Positions 15,857 to 24,639 of a stretch of DNA of 64,000 bases are shown piece by piece. The notes under the pieces were generated by a model, which saw only the letters and a program-made list of their open reading frames with translations, did no database searches and had not been told where the DNA came from. Within the stretch, counting starts at the first letter, position 1. Every line of letters begins with the position of its first letter. Made by a program: the position numbers and the translations under genes. The stretch is from DAORHV01 sp964448405 (GTDB taxonomy: Bacteria > Patescibacteriota > Gracilibacteria > Peribacterales > Peribacteraceae): NCBI GenBank assembly GCA_964448405.1, contig CAYUVW010000006.1:1-64000 (forward strand). Direction: 5' to 3'.

Positions 15857-17431
15857 TCAATTGATCGTGCGCTTGGTCTGCAATGCTCCGCTCATGCGCC
15901 ACAACGTGAATAGCAGCGCTGCGGCGAAACCGAGCAATGGCAGCAAGCCGAGCACCGGAGGCAATCCCAACCACGATCCCGCATTGTTGAGGACGTTGCC
16001 GCGCAGCAACTCCGGAATGTAGTACTGGGTCAGCGGCAACGACAGCGCAGGCGAGGGCATGGGGTTGATGATTGCGGCAATCGCATTCAAGAGCACCGAC
16101 AGCGCGATGAGCGCCGTGCCCAACCGAGGAACGATCTGCAGCCCCAGTACCATGGGGAGAATCAGCAACGGAATGACGGGTGCCAAATAGCGCGGGCCCA
16201 CGGCCATCCCGCCGCCTGGGTTACCGGTTGTTGCAATGAACAGAGTCAGCAGTGCGGCGCTGCCGCCGATCGCCAAACACAGTGCGCGGTTGCGCGCATA
16301 CAATTCCCGAAAGCCCGGAATCGCCAATGCAATGCAGGGCGACCAAAACAACAAGCCTTTGCCGCCGCTGAATAACAACAGGAGCAGTGCATGTGGATTG
16401 GGTAGCAGCGTAATGCCGAAGAAGCCTTCGCGCATCCAAAGGAAGGCGTTGGTGCTATACCCCAATGTGAACGGCGAATCGAAGCACAGCCAATTGGTGA
16501 ACGGCAACAGAAGCAGTGGGGCCAATGCCCATGCCGCCGTTCGCAGCGCGCGCTTCCAATCGCGCTGCAGGAAAACAAGCCACAACGCGGCAACCGGAAT
16601 GGCCGCCATGAATTCACACAGCACAGCCAGTCCGAATGCTATGCCAATCAACGCCTCTCGCCGCCGTCGTTCACTGGCGCCGCCTTGTCCGGTGAGCAAT
16701 CGCCATGTCCCGATCATGAGCAACATGCTCGCGGAAAGACTGAGGATCGCCACGTTCAGAATCGCTATGCGCATGGCCGGGTCCATGCCGGCGAGTCGTA
16801 TGGCGGTCCATCCAAGCAGCGACAATCCGCTGATGCCGCCCAGCCAGATGCCCGCCTGCCACCAGCTTGCACTGACGGAATGTCGTTGCACTGCGGCCAC
16901 CGGCACCAACATGGCTGCCATGGCAATCGACAACAAGCCGATGACCGGCGTGTGCGAAAACAGCATCGATCCATAGGGGAATGCCAGCGTGCCCAGCCAG
17001 CAGGCAAGCGTGGCGAGCAGTGCATGCCGCGGACGGCATCCGTAAGAGCAGAGCAGCGTCCACATGGCCATGGCTCCCAGTGCGGCAAGTAAGACAGAGG
17101 TGGCGAGTGTCGTGGTCCAGAGCGCAGTCGAGATGCCCTCCTCGGACGTCGGTCGTTGGCCAAACATTCGCTGGGCGCCCAGCGTCAGCGTGTATGCGGG
17201 TAACGCCAAATACGTCACTCCGGGCGGTTTATCGCTGAAATGTTGTCCATTGAATATTCCCACATCCTGCGTGTTGCGCCAGAGCGTGTCGATCGTAAAG
17301 CGTCCTTCATTGCTCAGGGCGTAGAGCATATCGAAGCGCGACAACTGATTGAAACCGTGGGGCTGGGCTATGGCTGCATAGCAACCCGCAACCAACATGG
17401 CGATGAGCACGCCGATCGTCGTTCGAAGCAT
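15857..17431 (-). CDS. Polytopic GT-C-like membrane glycosyltransferase, 524 aa
   Basis: About 11-12 hydrophobic helices with a first extracytoplasmic loop containing QLSRFDMLYALSNEGRFTID and HFSDKPPGVTYLALPAY. This Asp-bearing loop and the DKPPG motif are typical of GT39/ArnT-like enzymes that move sugars from polyprenyl phosphates. It is a paralogue of the gene at 17967-19568 (QMSRFSLMFAMT, YSDKAPSTAFLALPSF). The start at 17431 is 7 nt downstream of a TACACT hexamer; the 17464 ATG lacks such a signal. It lies upstream of the GT2 gene that may supply its lipid-linked sugar. Confidence 0.82.
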   Translation of the reverse strand: MLRTTIGVLIAMLVAGCYAAIAQPHGFNQLSRFDMLYALSNEGRFTIDTLWRNTQDVGIFNGQHFSDKPPGVTYLALPAYTLTLGAQRMFGQRPTSEEGISTALWTTTLATSVLLAALGAMAMWTLLCSYGCRPRHALLATLACWLGTLAFPYGSMLFSHTPVIGLLSIAMAAMLVPVAAVQRHSVSASWWQAGIWLGGISGLSLLGWTAIRLAGMDPAMRIAILNVAILSLSASMLLMIGTWRLLTGQGGASERRRREALIGIAFGLAVLCEFMAAIPVAALWLVFLQRDWKRALRTAAWALAPLLLLPFTNWLCFDSPFTLGYSTNAFLWMREGFFGITLLPNPHALLLLLFSGGKGLLFWSPCIALAIPGFRELYARNRALCLAIGGSAALLTLFIATTGNPGGGMAVGPRYLAPVIPLLILPMVLGLQIVPRLGTALIALSVLLNAIAAIINPMPSPALSLPLTQYYIPELLRGNVLNNAGSWLGLPPVLGLLPLLGFAAALLFTLWRMSGALQTKRTIN

Positions 17432-17449
17432 GGCAAGCAGTGTAGAGCA

Positions 17450-17477
17450 TTGACAAAATGTCATTTTTTCTTATAAA
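17450..17477 (+). promoter_or_regulatory. Promoter of the gene at 17489
   Basis: TTGACA, 16 nt, TATAAA. The first in-frame ATG (17477) overlaps the -10 itself, so the ATG at 17489, 11 nt after the hexamer, must be the start. It is divergent from the GT-C gene whose -10 lies at 17439-17444. Confidence 0.65.
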
Positions 17478-17488
17478 TGGCGGCTCAC

Positions 17489-18025
17489 ATGAAATTGCGC
17501 GTCTACCAAGATCCGGCCAGTGAAGCGACTGCTAACCGTATCCACAGCCATGTTGAATATAGTTTGGCACTTGGCGAGGGTGGCGCCCGAGTGTGGAGCA
17601 CGCTGTCCGTGGATGACAATCTCTCCGCAATCGAGGCGGCATTGGCGGCGATTGATGTCGATCTTCAAAAATTACAGCAGGCACGTGCGGCATTGCAGAA
17701 CGATATGGAGCACTCCAGTGACCCGCGAGTGCTGAAGTGGCAATACGATATGCGGCAAGTCGAGAACCGACTGGAATTGCATGTGTGGCGTCGCTGTTTT
17801 CACCTGACGCAACGCATGCGCACCGCAAGGCTCGATCAGCCGTCGCTTGCGCGGTTCATGCATGCGGTATTCACCATGCAGGCGCAGATGCAGAAATGCG
17901 ACAGGCCGTTGCAGGGGCATCTCTCCATTGAGGGCATCATCGTACGCTCCGAAACTTCCAGTCGGATCATGCAGCTTTTCTCAGAGCGCCGCGGCGTCCG
18001 CCACGAGTCTTCGGTTTTACTGTAG
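17489..18025 (+). CDS. Hypothetical protein, 178 aa
   Basis: A soluble protein with a central helical, coiled-coil-prone region (about residues 45-130). No signal peptide and no known motif. It lies between the two GT-C-like genes on the opposite strand, and its last 59 bp overlap the 3' end of the gene at 17967-19568. The promoter at 17450-17477 fixes the start. Whether it relates to glycosylation is unknown. Confidence 0.65.
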   Translation: MKLRVYQDPASEATANRIHSHVEYSLALGEGGARVWSTLSVDDNLSAIEAALAAIDVDLQKLQQARAALQNDMEHSSDPRVLKWQYDMRQVENRLELHVWRRCFHLTQRMRTARLDQPSLARFMHAVFTMQAQMQKCDRPLQGHLSIEGIIVRSETSSRIMQLFSERRGVRHESSVLL

Positions 18026-19568
18026 TGCGCTTTTTTGCAGCTGTACGGGTCTTCGCTTCTTTGCGCATGCCGAAGAGCATCCATAGTGAAGCGGCTGTGT
18101 TCACTGCAAGCAGAGGGGCGATGCTCCAGTGATTTGTAAGCCCCAGGGCGCCGCCGAGATTCAACGGGAAAACGCCGGTGAATGCTTTGACCAAGTAGTA
18201 GTCGAAGAACGGAGAGGGAATCATTTCCGGCATTTGCGGATTCACGACGGTCGGCAGCAGATTCATGGCGATAGAGATCACGATGAGCACTCGGCCCAAG
18301 CGCGGCAGGAGCGGCAGGCCGTACGCGGCTGCAAGGACAAGAAAGGGAATGGCTGGGGCAAGATACCGCGGGCCGACAGCGGCGCCGCCGTACGGACTTG
18401 CCATGGTGCAGAGCAACAGCAGCGTTCCCAGTGGAATCACGCCGGTAAGCCAAAACAGCGGTCGCGCATTTTTCCAGAGTTGTACGTATCCCGGCAGGAT
18501 CAATAACAGGAAGGGTGACCAGAAGAACAATCCGCGTCCTTGGCTGAACAGCAGTGCTTTGGCGGCATCGGCATTGAACATGAGCTGCAATCCCAGCAGA
18601 CCTTGGTGCATCCACGCGTAGTCGTTGTGTTGGTAGCCAATGGAGAACGGTGAACCGAATGCGAGCGCGTTATACGCGGCGCACAGTGCAATCGGACATA
18701 GTGCTCCCACGAGAAATGCCTTTGCTCTGGTCGGCTTGCTCCACAACAACAACACAAACAGGCCGGTGGCAGCCACTGCAGCGGTGTATTCGCCGGTGAC
18801 TGCCAGTGCACACGCCAGTCCTGCCAAGAAATCGCGGTCGGCATATGCCAGCCGATCCTCAATCATCGTCACCATTCCAGTCACCAGCAAACCGAGTGCG
18901 CCGATCATTGCCACGATTACGCCGAGTGTGAGTGAGGTTCCGCCGAATGGCAGCATGGCGATGATTGTTCCGCCGAACAGCAGCATGGTGAAAACAGGAT
19001 TGCGTCGCAGTACTTTCGGCGGAGCGTTCGCGGTGTTTCGCGGCGACACGATCAACAGCATTGCCATGGACAGCAGCCCGATGGTCGCTGCGTGTGAAAA
19101 TAGTTGCGTACTGTACGGCAGCTGCAATGTGCCCAGCGCCAAACCTATGGTGGCCGCGCCCGCAATGCGTCGATCTGCAATGCGCGAAAGCAAGAGCCAC
19201 AGAGCAATCGTGCCGAGTGCGGCCAGCAAGCCGCTGGTGAACATGGTGGCGACCCAGGTTGCGGTTTCGGCGTGCGGGGGCATGAGGATATCCGTTCCCG
19301 TGGCCGTGGCCAGCGCATACCACACCACGAATGACGGCAGCGCCAAGAACGCAGTCGACGGCGCCTTGTCGCTGTACGTGTGTCCGTCGCGTTCCGCTTT
19401 GTCCAAATTCATCCGCGCATTGCCGTCGATACTCACAACGCGGTCAATGGTCATGGCGAACATCAGGCTGAAGCGCGACATCTGATTCGGCCCCCAGCGT
19501 TGCGCAACATAGGCGCCATTGAAAACGACGATCAGAAACAGCAGGGCGGCAACGGCGCGCATCGACAT
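17967..19568 (-). CDS. Polytopic GT-C-like membrane glycosyltransferase, 533 aa
   Basis: A paralogue of the protein at 15857-17431, with the same N-terminal signatures (WGPNQMSRF and YSDKAPSTAFLALPSF), about a dozen hydrophobic helices, and a basic C-terminal tail rich in Lys/Arg/Thr. It likely transfers sugar from a lipid carrier to an extracytoplasmic acceptor. A TACACT hexamer ends 7 nt before the ATG at 19568. Downstream of the GT2/ogt pair and in the same direction, it belongs to the envelope glycosylation cluster. Confidence 0.82.
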   Translation of the reverse strand: MSMRAVAALLFLIVVFNGAYVAQRWGPNQMSRFSLMFAMTIDRVVSIDGNARMNLDKAERDGHTYSDKAPSTAFLALPSFVVWYALATATGTDILMPPHAETATWVATMFTSGLLAALGTIALWLLLSRIADRRIAGAATIGLALGTLQLPYSTQLFSHAATIGLLSMAMLLIVSPRNTANAPPKVLRRNPVFTMLLFGGTIIAMLPFGGTSLTLGVIVAMIGALGLLVTGMVTMIEDRLAYADRDFLAGLACALAVTGEYTAAVAATGLFVLLLWSKPTRAKAFLVGALCPIALCAAYNALAFGSPFSIGYQHNDYAWMHQGLLGLQLMFNADAAKALLFSQGRGLFFWSPFLLLILPGYVQLWKNARPLFWLTGVIPLGTLLLLCTMASPYGGAAVGPRYLAPAIPFLVLAAAYGLPLLPRLGRVLIVISIAMNLLPTVVNPQMPEMIPSPFFDYYLVKAFTGVFPLNLGGALGLTNHWSIAPLLAVNTAASLWMLFGMRKEAKTRTAAKKRTTVKPKTRGGRRGALRKAA

Positions 19569-19589
19569 GGAGTTCAGTGTAGCAGTTGC

Positions 19590-20576
19590 TCAGCCGCGTA
19601 TGCGTGGGCCTGCCAGCAGTTCGGCAAGGAATCCGCGCGACCAGCCGATGCAACCCACCACGAGTACGGTCGGGCCGCTCCAGAGAATCGCCGTCGATGC
19701 ACCCTGCCACAATGCCCAGAGGGTGAATATCGCCATAGCCAGTATGCTGCATCCAAGCGCGGCCAGCAGCAGCTGCGGCGATAGGACGAAGAGTATTGCG
19801 CCACTCAGGAGCAGAAGGGGGATCGCAAGGCCGCAGACAACATGGGCGGGGCGCAGCCATGCACGGTCGATTTTGCCAAGCCGCATGCGTCCGCGGCCGT
19901 AACTCTGCATTTGCCAAAAGAAGGCCTTCACCGTCGTGCGCTTGAAATGCCAGACGCGGACATCGGGAACACGCAGGAGCGAGTATCCTTGTTGCAACAA
20001 CAGTCGCCCCATTTGCAGGTCTTCACCGCTTGTCGTCGTCCAATGGAGGGGGAAAATTTTCTCCAGTGCAGATCGCCGACAGACAAAGTTGCAGCCGGGA
20101 ATGTGGTGCACGCGTTCCACGTCCTTTTGTTGTTCCACATGTGCGGCGCCCGCCAACACTACCGATAACCGAAAGAAATATCCGATCGCTTCGGCAAGGG
20201 CGCCTTGGCTGGGGGGTACCGGACTTGGTCCACCCACTGCTCCCACGTTCGGGTCCGCAAAATAGCGCACTGCGTTTTTCAACCAATCGCGCTCCACGAT
20301 GCAATCGGCATCCGTGAAGGCGACGATCTCGCCGTGTGACGCCGCAAAGCCGACGTTGCGTGCCGGAGCAATCATCAACGCATCGTTTGCTACGACCGTT
20401 GCGCCGAATGTTTTTGCAATCGCGGGTCCGTCATCGGTGGAATGCGCGTCCGGTACGATCAATTCCACACGGTCCTGCGGGTAGTCCAAGGCGCGGATGC
20501 TTTGCAGGCACGCCTCCAGCATGGCACTCGAATTCCGAATGGGAATGACAACCGAGATCAGCGGCAGTTGTTCCAT
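19590..20576 (-). CDS. Glycosyltransferase family 2 with C-terminal membrane helices
   Basis: A GT-A domain opening ISVVIPIRNSSAML, with the DxD-type motif FTDADCIV near residue 90 and a downstream GEDLQMGRLLLQQG matching the catalytic ED region. Two to three hydrophobic helices at about 225-310 anchor it to the membrane. Such GT2 enzymes build surface polysaccharides or modify lipid-linked sugars. The ATG at 20576 is 2 bp after the ogt stop; an upstream GTG at 20582 would add two residues. It probably shares the ogt transcript. Confidence 0.88.
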   Translation of the reverse strand: MEQLPLISVVIPIRNSSAMLEACLQSIRALDYPQDRVELIVPDAHSTDDGPAIAKTFGATVVANDALMIAPARNVGFAASHGEIVAFTDADCIVERDWLKNAVRYFADPNVGAVGGPSPVPPSQGALAEAIGYFFRLSVVLAGAAHVEQQKDVERVHHIPGCNFVCRRSALEKIFPLHWTTTSGEDLQMGRLLLQQGYSLLRVPDVRVWHFKRTTVKAFFWQMQSYGRGRMRLGKIDRAWLRPAHVVCGLAIPLLLLSGAILFVLSPQLLLAALGCSILAMAIFTLWALWQGASTAILWSGPTVLVVGCIGWSRGFLAELLAGPRIRG

Positions 20577-20578
20577 TG

Positions 20579-21058
20579 TCACTGCTTGGCCGGAGCAGCT
20601 TCATGTTTGAGCAACCACTGTTTCACGGCGAGTCCCGCATTGAAACCCCCCAGCTTTCCGTCACTCGCAATGACACGATGACAGGGGATCATCAATAAAA
20701 TTGGATTCTTCTTACAGGCGGTGCCCACCGCACGCACTGCGGCTTCCTTGCCGATGGCACGCGCCACATGTCCATACGATGCAATCTTGCCGCGCTCAAT
20801 GCAGGTAAGAGCGAACCAGGCCAATTTTTGAAACGGAGTCCCCTCGGGGTCCAGCGGCAACTCGAATGTTTCACGCGTTCCAGAAAAATATTCTTGCAAC
20901 TGTCGCACGCATTCTCGCAGCAGCGGATCATTCGCAGTGGCCATGGCCGCCGCCTTTCCTTTTTCTCGTACCAGCGTCACCGAGGTGACGTGCGTCTTGT
21001 TCGCACGGATTTCCAGCGTGCCGATCGGCGAAGCCATACGTGTGTGCCGCGATTCCAT
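20579..21058 (-). CDS. ogt: Methylated-DNA--protein-cysteine methyltransferase
   Basis: Removes alkyl groups from O6-alkylguanine by irreversible transfer to its own Cys. The active-site motif IPCHRV is present near residue 129, preceded by the RAVGTACKKNPILLM helix-turn-helix region and followed by LGGFNAGLAVKQWLL. At 159 aa it is a standard single-domain Ogt. A TATGCT hexamer ends 8 nt before the ATG at 21058. It is first in a transcript running into the GT2 gene, a pairing with no obvious functional logic. Confidence 0.96.
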   Translation of the reverse strand: MESRHTRMASPIGTLEIRANKTHVTSVTLVREKGKAAAMATANDPLLRECVRQLQEYFSGTRETFELPLDPEGTPFQKLAWFALTCIERGKIASYGHVARAIGKEAAVRAVGTACKKNPILLMIPCHRVIASDGKLGGFNAGLAVKQWLLKHEAAPAKQ

Positions 21059-21150
21059 GCCATAAGAGCATACGCCGGTCTTGCGACGGTTTCATCCATA
21101 TCTCTTTTAGCCTTCCTCTAGGCAAAAAGAGGGAATGTCTCCGGCGTTTT

Positions 21151-21179
21151 TTGACACCGCGCTTGCCCGCTCGTAGGTT
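21151..21179 (+). promoter_or_regulatory. Promoter of the Ile-rich leader and liv-type genes
   Basis: A perfect TTGACA (21151-21156), 17-nt spacer and TAGGTT (21174-21179). The leader-peptide ATG begins 9 nt later, so the transcript would start at or just before it. Confidence 0.75.
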
Positions 21180-21188
21180 GCGTCTGTA

Positions 21189-21239
21189 ATGCGCCGTCGC
21201 GCCGCCGTCATCAGCATCATTATTACCATCGCTTCCTAG
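21189..21239 (+). CDS. Ile-rich attenuator leader peptide, 16 aa
   Basis: ATG at 21189 reads MRRRAAVISIIITIAS and stops at TAG 21237-21239. Five of 16 codons are Ile (21210-21230, including three in a row) and one is Val. The ORF follows a strong promoter at leaderless spacing. It is followed by a Rho-independent terminator and then by a branched-chain-amino-acid-type ABC transporter gene set. This is the arrangement of amino-acid-responsive leader peptides such as those of ilv and thr operons. Translation is not proven, but position and codon content are hard to explain otherwise. Confidence 0.7.
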   Translation: MRRRAAVISIIITIAS

Positions 21240-21275
21240 CGAGGGGATTGGTGTTGCCTAACCATCCGTCCTCGC
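21239..21275 (+). promoter_or_regulatory. Predicted antiterminator pairing of the attenuator
   Basis: gcgagg (21239-21244, beginning at the last base of the leader stop codon) can pair with cctcgc (21270-21275), plus a G-T pair at 21245/21269. The second strand overlaps the 5' arm of the terminator, so the two structures are mutually exclusive. A ribosome finishing the leader would cover the first strand; one stalled at the Ile codons would leave it free. Confidence 0.6.
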
Positions 21276-21292
21276 GAAAGGACGGCATTTTT
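21266..21292 (+). terminator. Attenuator terminator hairpin
   Basis: ccgtcct (21266-21272) and aggacgg (21279-21285) form a 7-bp stem with a 6-nt loop followed by T5 (21288-21292). It sits between the leader peptide and the first structural gene, so it would stop transcription early unless the antiterminator forms. Confidence 0.75.
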
Positions 21293-21313
21293 CCGTTTCC
21301 TCCCTTTCCAATT

Positions 21314-21625
21314 ATGTCCTCTCGCTCTTCGCTCTGCCCTTCGACCGTGCTGCTGGTGGAGCGCGCGTTACCCATCGTCTTTCCGTTGAACGTCTCCACG
21401 CTGGAAGCCATGCGCGAAGTGAGCGGCATTCACGCGAAGGTCAGGACTCGCCTGGCCGATGTGGCCTTGCCGGACGAACTGCACGCACTCGCATCGTTGG
21501 GAGATGACGAACTCCACGTTGCGCTACGTCACGCAGTTGTTGCTGAAGTCGACGTACTGGAGTACATGGCGCCAGAGCAGATCGTCTGGCACGTGCTGAC
21601 CGCCACGTCGCGGGTCTTGGGCTAG
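21314..21625 (+). CDS. Hypothetical protein, 103 aa, first gene after the attenuator
   Basis: A small soluble protein starting MSSRSSLCPSTVLLVERALP. No membrane segment or motif recognised. It lies between the attenuator and the ATPase gene, whose GTG start follows 27 bp after this stop. By position it should be co-regulated with the transporter, perhaps as an accessory or regulatory factor; this is only inferred. Upstream in-frame starts would run through the terminator and are rejected. Confidence 0.6.
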   Translation: MSSRSSLCPSTVLLVERALPIVFPLNVSTLEAMREVSGIHAKVRTRLADVALPDELHALASLGDDELHVALRHAVVAEVDVLEYMAPEQIVWHVLTATSRVLG

Positions 21626-21652
21626 GTGGGCCGTATCTGGTACCGTAACCGC

Positions 21653-22390
21653 GTGGCTCCAATCCTCTCCGTCAAAAACGTTTCGTTTTCCATGAATGCC
21701 CAGCGCATTTTGCATGGGGTGAACGTGACGGTTCAGCCGGGAGAAGTCGTCGGCCTTATCGGGCCCAACGGTTCAGGGAAAACGACGTTCTTTAACGTTC
21801 TTTGTGGCTTCCTCAAGCCCAGTTCCGGCAGCATCGGCTTCAAGGATGCCGACATCACGGCGCTGTCGCCCAGCCAGCGCGCCCGCATCGGCATCGGGCG
21901 TGTTTTCCAAAATTTCGGCATCTTCCGGGACATGACGTTGGAAGAGAACGTGTTGGTGGCACTGGAGTCGTTGCCCTCCGAGCAGCGCCTGGCGCTCGGC
22001 AATCTTCGTGACCGCGTGCGCGACACGCTGAAAATGGTGCACCTGCAGGATCATGCCAAAAAGAAGGCCAGCTCGTTGTCCGGCGGCCAGATGCGCCTGC
22101 TGGAAATCGCCCGCACGTTCGCCAGCCAGAAGGAGCTGTTCCTGCTCGACGAACCCACCGCTGGTGTCTCGCCCAAAATGACGGGCCAGGTCTCGGACCT
22201 CATCAAGCGTCTGAAGCAAGAAGGCCGCACGGTCATCATCATTGAGCATGACCTGCCGTTCATCCGCAGCATCTGCGACCGCGTGGTTGTGTTGGATGTG
22301 GGTGAAGTCGTTTTGGAGGGCAAGCCGGATGAAATTCACGGTAACCGAAAGTTGAAGGAAATCTACTTTGGCGCCGATCCGGTGACATAA
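21653..22390 (+). CDS. livG: Branched-chain amino acid ABC transporter ATP-binding protein (LivG type)
   Basis: ATPase of a LIV-I/HAAT-family importer. Walker A GPNGSGKTT, signature LSGGQMRLLEIAR, Walker B LFLLDEPTAG and H-loop EHD are all intact. The LivG-typical insertion with FQNFGIFRDMTLEENV is present. The start is GTG 21653 (VAPILSVKNVSF), matching the family N-terminus and 6 nt after a TACCGT hexamer; a GTG at 21626 would add nine residues. No LivF-type second ATPase is encoded nearby, so this subunit may form a homodimer or pair with one encoded elsewhere. Confidence 0.92.
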   Translation: MAPILSVKNVSFSMNAQRILHGVNVTVQPGEVVGLIGPNGSGKTTFFNVLCGFLKPSSGSIGFKDADITALSPSQRARIGIGRVFQNFGIFRDMTLEENVLVALESLPSEQRLALGNLRDRVRDTLKMVHLQDHAKKKASSLSGGQMRLLEIARTFASQKELFLLDEPTAGVSPKMTGQVSDLIKRLKQEGRTVIIIEHDLPFIRSICDRVVVLDVGEVVLEGKPDEIHGNRKLKEIYFGADPVT

Positions 22391-22400
22391 ACGAGTATAC

Positions 22401-22428
22401 TTGCCAAAAATGAAATTTATTGTACTAT
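22401..22428 (+). promoter_or_regulatory. Leaderless promoter for the gene at 22435
   Basis: TTGCCA, 16 nt, TACTAT, then 6 nt to the ATG at 22435. It gives the unknown gene a promoter independent of the attenuator. Confidence 0.6.
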
Positions 22429-22434
22429 GTGCTC

Positions 22435-23337
22435 ATGTTTAGAACTGACCAGAAAGAGTTGTCGGTGGCACTCGATAGCAATTTGAATGATGCGTTGCTG
22501 TCCGTCACCGATCCAGCCGCAGATTCACACCAGCCGGATGCCGACCGACGCCGCTCCATGGAGCGTTGTTTCAACAGATTGCCACAGTTGTTCAATATCT
22601 CCATCGACGATATCAACGCGCTCCCTGCCGACCAACGCACGCTCGTCACCGAGGAACTCTGGAAGTACTTTCAGGCCAGCTTGGCCGTGCGCGCGAATCC
22701 GAAGTCGATGAACGCAACCGACGGCTTGGCCGAACAGGGGACGAAGCTGAACTCCATCATCGGCAAGTTCCGTGATCAAATTGTACGTACCGTGAAGACG
22801 TCCGAACTGAAAGCCGTGTTGCAACCGGCGGTTTTAAAACCACGTACGTTCGAATTCACCGCTCAATATTTCACCGGCTTGTATTCCATGCGCCTGGCCG
22901 ATCTGGAGGCTGCTCCTGCCGAGAAGTTCCCCGAAGCACTGGAGGGATTGCAAGACATGCTCTACGGCCATTTGCACATGCTCGATAACGGCAATGTGAC
23001 TATCGCCAATGGCCACGTAAATTACAGCCGTACCTATTACCTGGAAATGCGCCAGCACTTCCGCAAGCTCGAACGCGTTCTTACGACCGCCGGACTTCTG
23101 TCCAAGCCGATGCTCGAGCTGATGCGCAAGGCCGGGCACGATCGCGTGCGAGATCTGGTCATGCTTGAGCGCAGTACCACCGCTCCGCAAATTACAAAGG
23201 CATTGAAAGACAGGCCCGAATCCGACGTACAGCAGTTCCATGGCCTTATGGAGGCCTATGTTCTTTCCGGACGTGTCTCCGGTCAGGAAGCAAAAGCATT
23301 CGATGCCGAATTGTTCCGCTTGGAGATGAGCGCGTAG
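22435..23337 (+). CDS. Hypothetical protein, 300 aa, inside the liv gene set
   Basis: A soluble, helix-rich protein with no signal peptide and no recognised domain. It sits between the LivG-type ATPase and the substrate-binding lipoprotein, where livF or another transporter gene would be expected, but it has no Walker motifs. Its own promoter (TTGCCA/TACTAT) places the start at MFRTDQKEL. It may be an unrelated insertion rather than a transporter component. Confidence 0.7.
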   Translation: MFRTDQKELSVALDSNLNDALLSVTDPAADSHQPDADRRRSMERCFNRLPQLFNISIDDINALPADQRTLVTEELWKYFQASLAVRANPKSMNATDGLAEQGTKLNSIIGKFRDQIVRTVKTSELKAVLQPAVLKPRTFEFTAQYFTGLYSMRLADLEAAPAEKFPEALEGLQDMLYGHLHMLDNGNVTIANGHVNYSRTYYLEMRQHFRKLERVLTTAGLLSKPMLELMRKAGHDRVRDLVMLERSTTAPQITKALKDRPESDVQQFHGLMEAYVLSGRVSGQEAKAFDAELFRLEMSA

Positions 23338-23490
23338 TGCAGGGGCAGTCGTTTATGTATTTGAGATATTTTCGTATATTTGTCAATTCGCAAGTTCCGC
23401 GACAGTCTGCGGCGCAGCCGAAAGGCGCTTGTTGTCTTGGCGCGGCATCGGCGACAATCGCACCAAGCTTCTCCTTTTTCTCCCCACTCC

Positions 23491-24618
23491 ATGAAGAAAT
23501 ATCTTTCGCTTGTGGCGTTGTCCGCAGTTCTGTTCGCAGGCTGCAACAGCACCGCTCCAGAGAGTATTAAAGTCGGTTACATGGGCCCTCTAAGCGGCGA
23601 TATCGCCGGTTTGGGTGCCGACACGCTGAACGGCGTGCGTATGGCCGTCGCAGAGATCAATGCCGCAGGCGGTATTGGCGGAAAGCAAATCGAGCTGATT
23701 GCCGAAGACAGCCGTTGCAACGGCGCCGACGCAGCCAGCGCCGCACGCAAGCTGGTGAACGTCGACAAGGTGGTCGTCATCATCGGTGGCATGTGCAGCG
23801 GTGAGACGCTTGCTGCAGCACCAATCGCCGAGGCAGCCAAGGTGGTCATGCTCTCGCCGACCAGCAGCAGTCCTGACGTCACCAAGGCCGGTGACTACGT
23901 CTTCCGCAACTACCCCAGCGACGGACTGAAAGGCAAAGCGTTCGGTGCGTACTTCGCCAAGGCCGGCTTCAAGAAGCTCGCCATCATCAGCGAGAACACC
24001 GACTTCTGCCAAGGCATCCACGACAGCGTGAAAGCCAACCTGCCCGATACGACGACTGTCGTCTTCGACGAAATGGTCGAGCCGGGAACCAAGGACTTCC
24101 GCACGCTGGTCACCCGCCTGAAGGACGTCGACTTCGATGTCTTCGTTGCAAACGGACAGTCGGACTCCACGGTCGCTGAAATGGCCAAGCAGCTGCGCGA
24201 GCTGGGTCTGAAGCAGCAGATCGTCGGCAGCGACACGGCAGACTCCGTGACACTCGGCAAGAACGCCACCGAAGCGGTCGAAGGCTTAAAGCCGCTCTCC
24301 ATCCCGATGTTGACCGAAACCGATGCCCGCGCCGGCGCGTTCGTCACCGCCTTCAAAGCGGCGTACGGCGAGCCCCAGTACGGTTCGTTCTTCGGTGCCA
24401 CGTCGTACGATGCCACCAAGTTGCTGGCCAAGATCATCGGCGAGGTCGGCACCGATGGCACCAAGATCAAGGACGCTCTGTACGCACTCAAGTCGTACGA
24501 CGGCATTATCGGCACCTTCTCGTTCGATGAAAACGGCGACGTAAAGGGAGTGCCGTTTGCCATGAAGCAGTTCAAGGCAGGTGTGCTTGTGCAGTCCGAG
24601 TTGATCCCGCTGAACTAA
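23491..24618 (+). CDS. livK: Branched-chain amino acid ABC transporter substrate-binding lipoprotein
   Basis: A lipobox signal (YLSLVALSAVLFAGC, Cys at about residue 18) anchors a type I periplasmic-binding-protein fold: IKVGYMGPLSGDIAGLG, VRMAVAEINAAGGIGGKQIE and AEDSRCNGADAASAARKLV are characteristic of LIV-type receptors. At 375 aa it has the normal length. It delivers amino acids to the permeases encoded downstream. A strong terminator follows, separating it from livH, which allows the binding protein to be made in excess. The specific ligand cannot be read from sequence. Confidence 0.93.
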   Translation: MKKYLSLVALSAVLFAGCNSTAPESIKVGYMGPLSGDIAGLGADTLNGVRMAVAEINAAGGIGGKQIELIAEDSRCNGADAASAARKLVNVDKVVVIIGGMCSGETLAAAPIAEAAKVVMLSPTSSSPDVTKAGDYVFRNYPSDGLKGKAFGAYFAKAGFKKLAIISENTDFCQGIHDSVKANLPDTTTVVFDEMVEPGTKDFRTLVTRLKDVDFDVFVANGQSDSTVAEMAKQLRELGLKQQIVGSDTADSVTLGKNATEAVEGLKPLSIPMLTETDARAGAFVTAFKAAYGEPQYGSFFGATSYDATKLLAKIIGEVGTDGTKIKDALYALKSYDGIIGTFSFDENGDVKGVPFAMKQFKAGVLVQSELIPLN

Positions 24619-24639
24619 TTCTGATTCGCTCCAAAGAAT

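Noticed and set aside
17477..17488. Upstream ATG as start of the gene at 17489
   Set aside because: It overlaps the TATAAA -10 element, so it would not be in the transcript.
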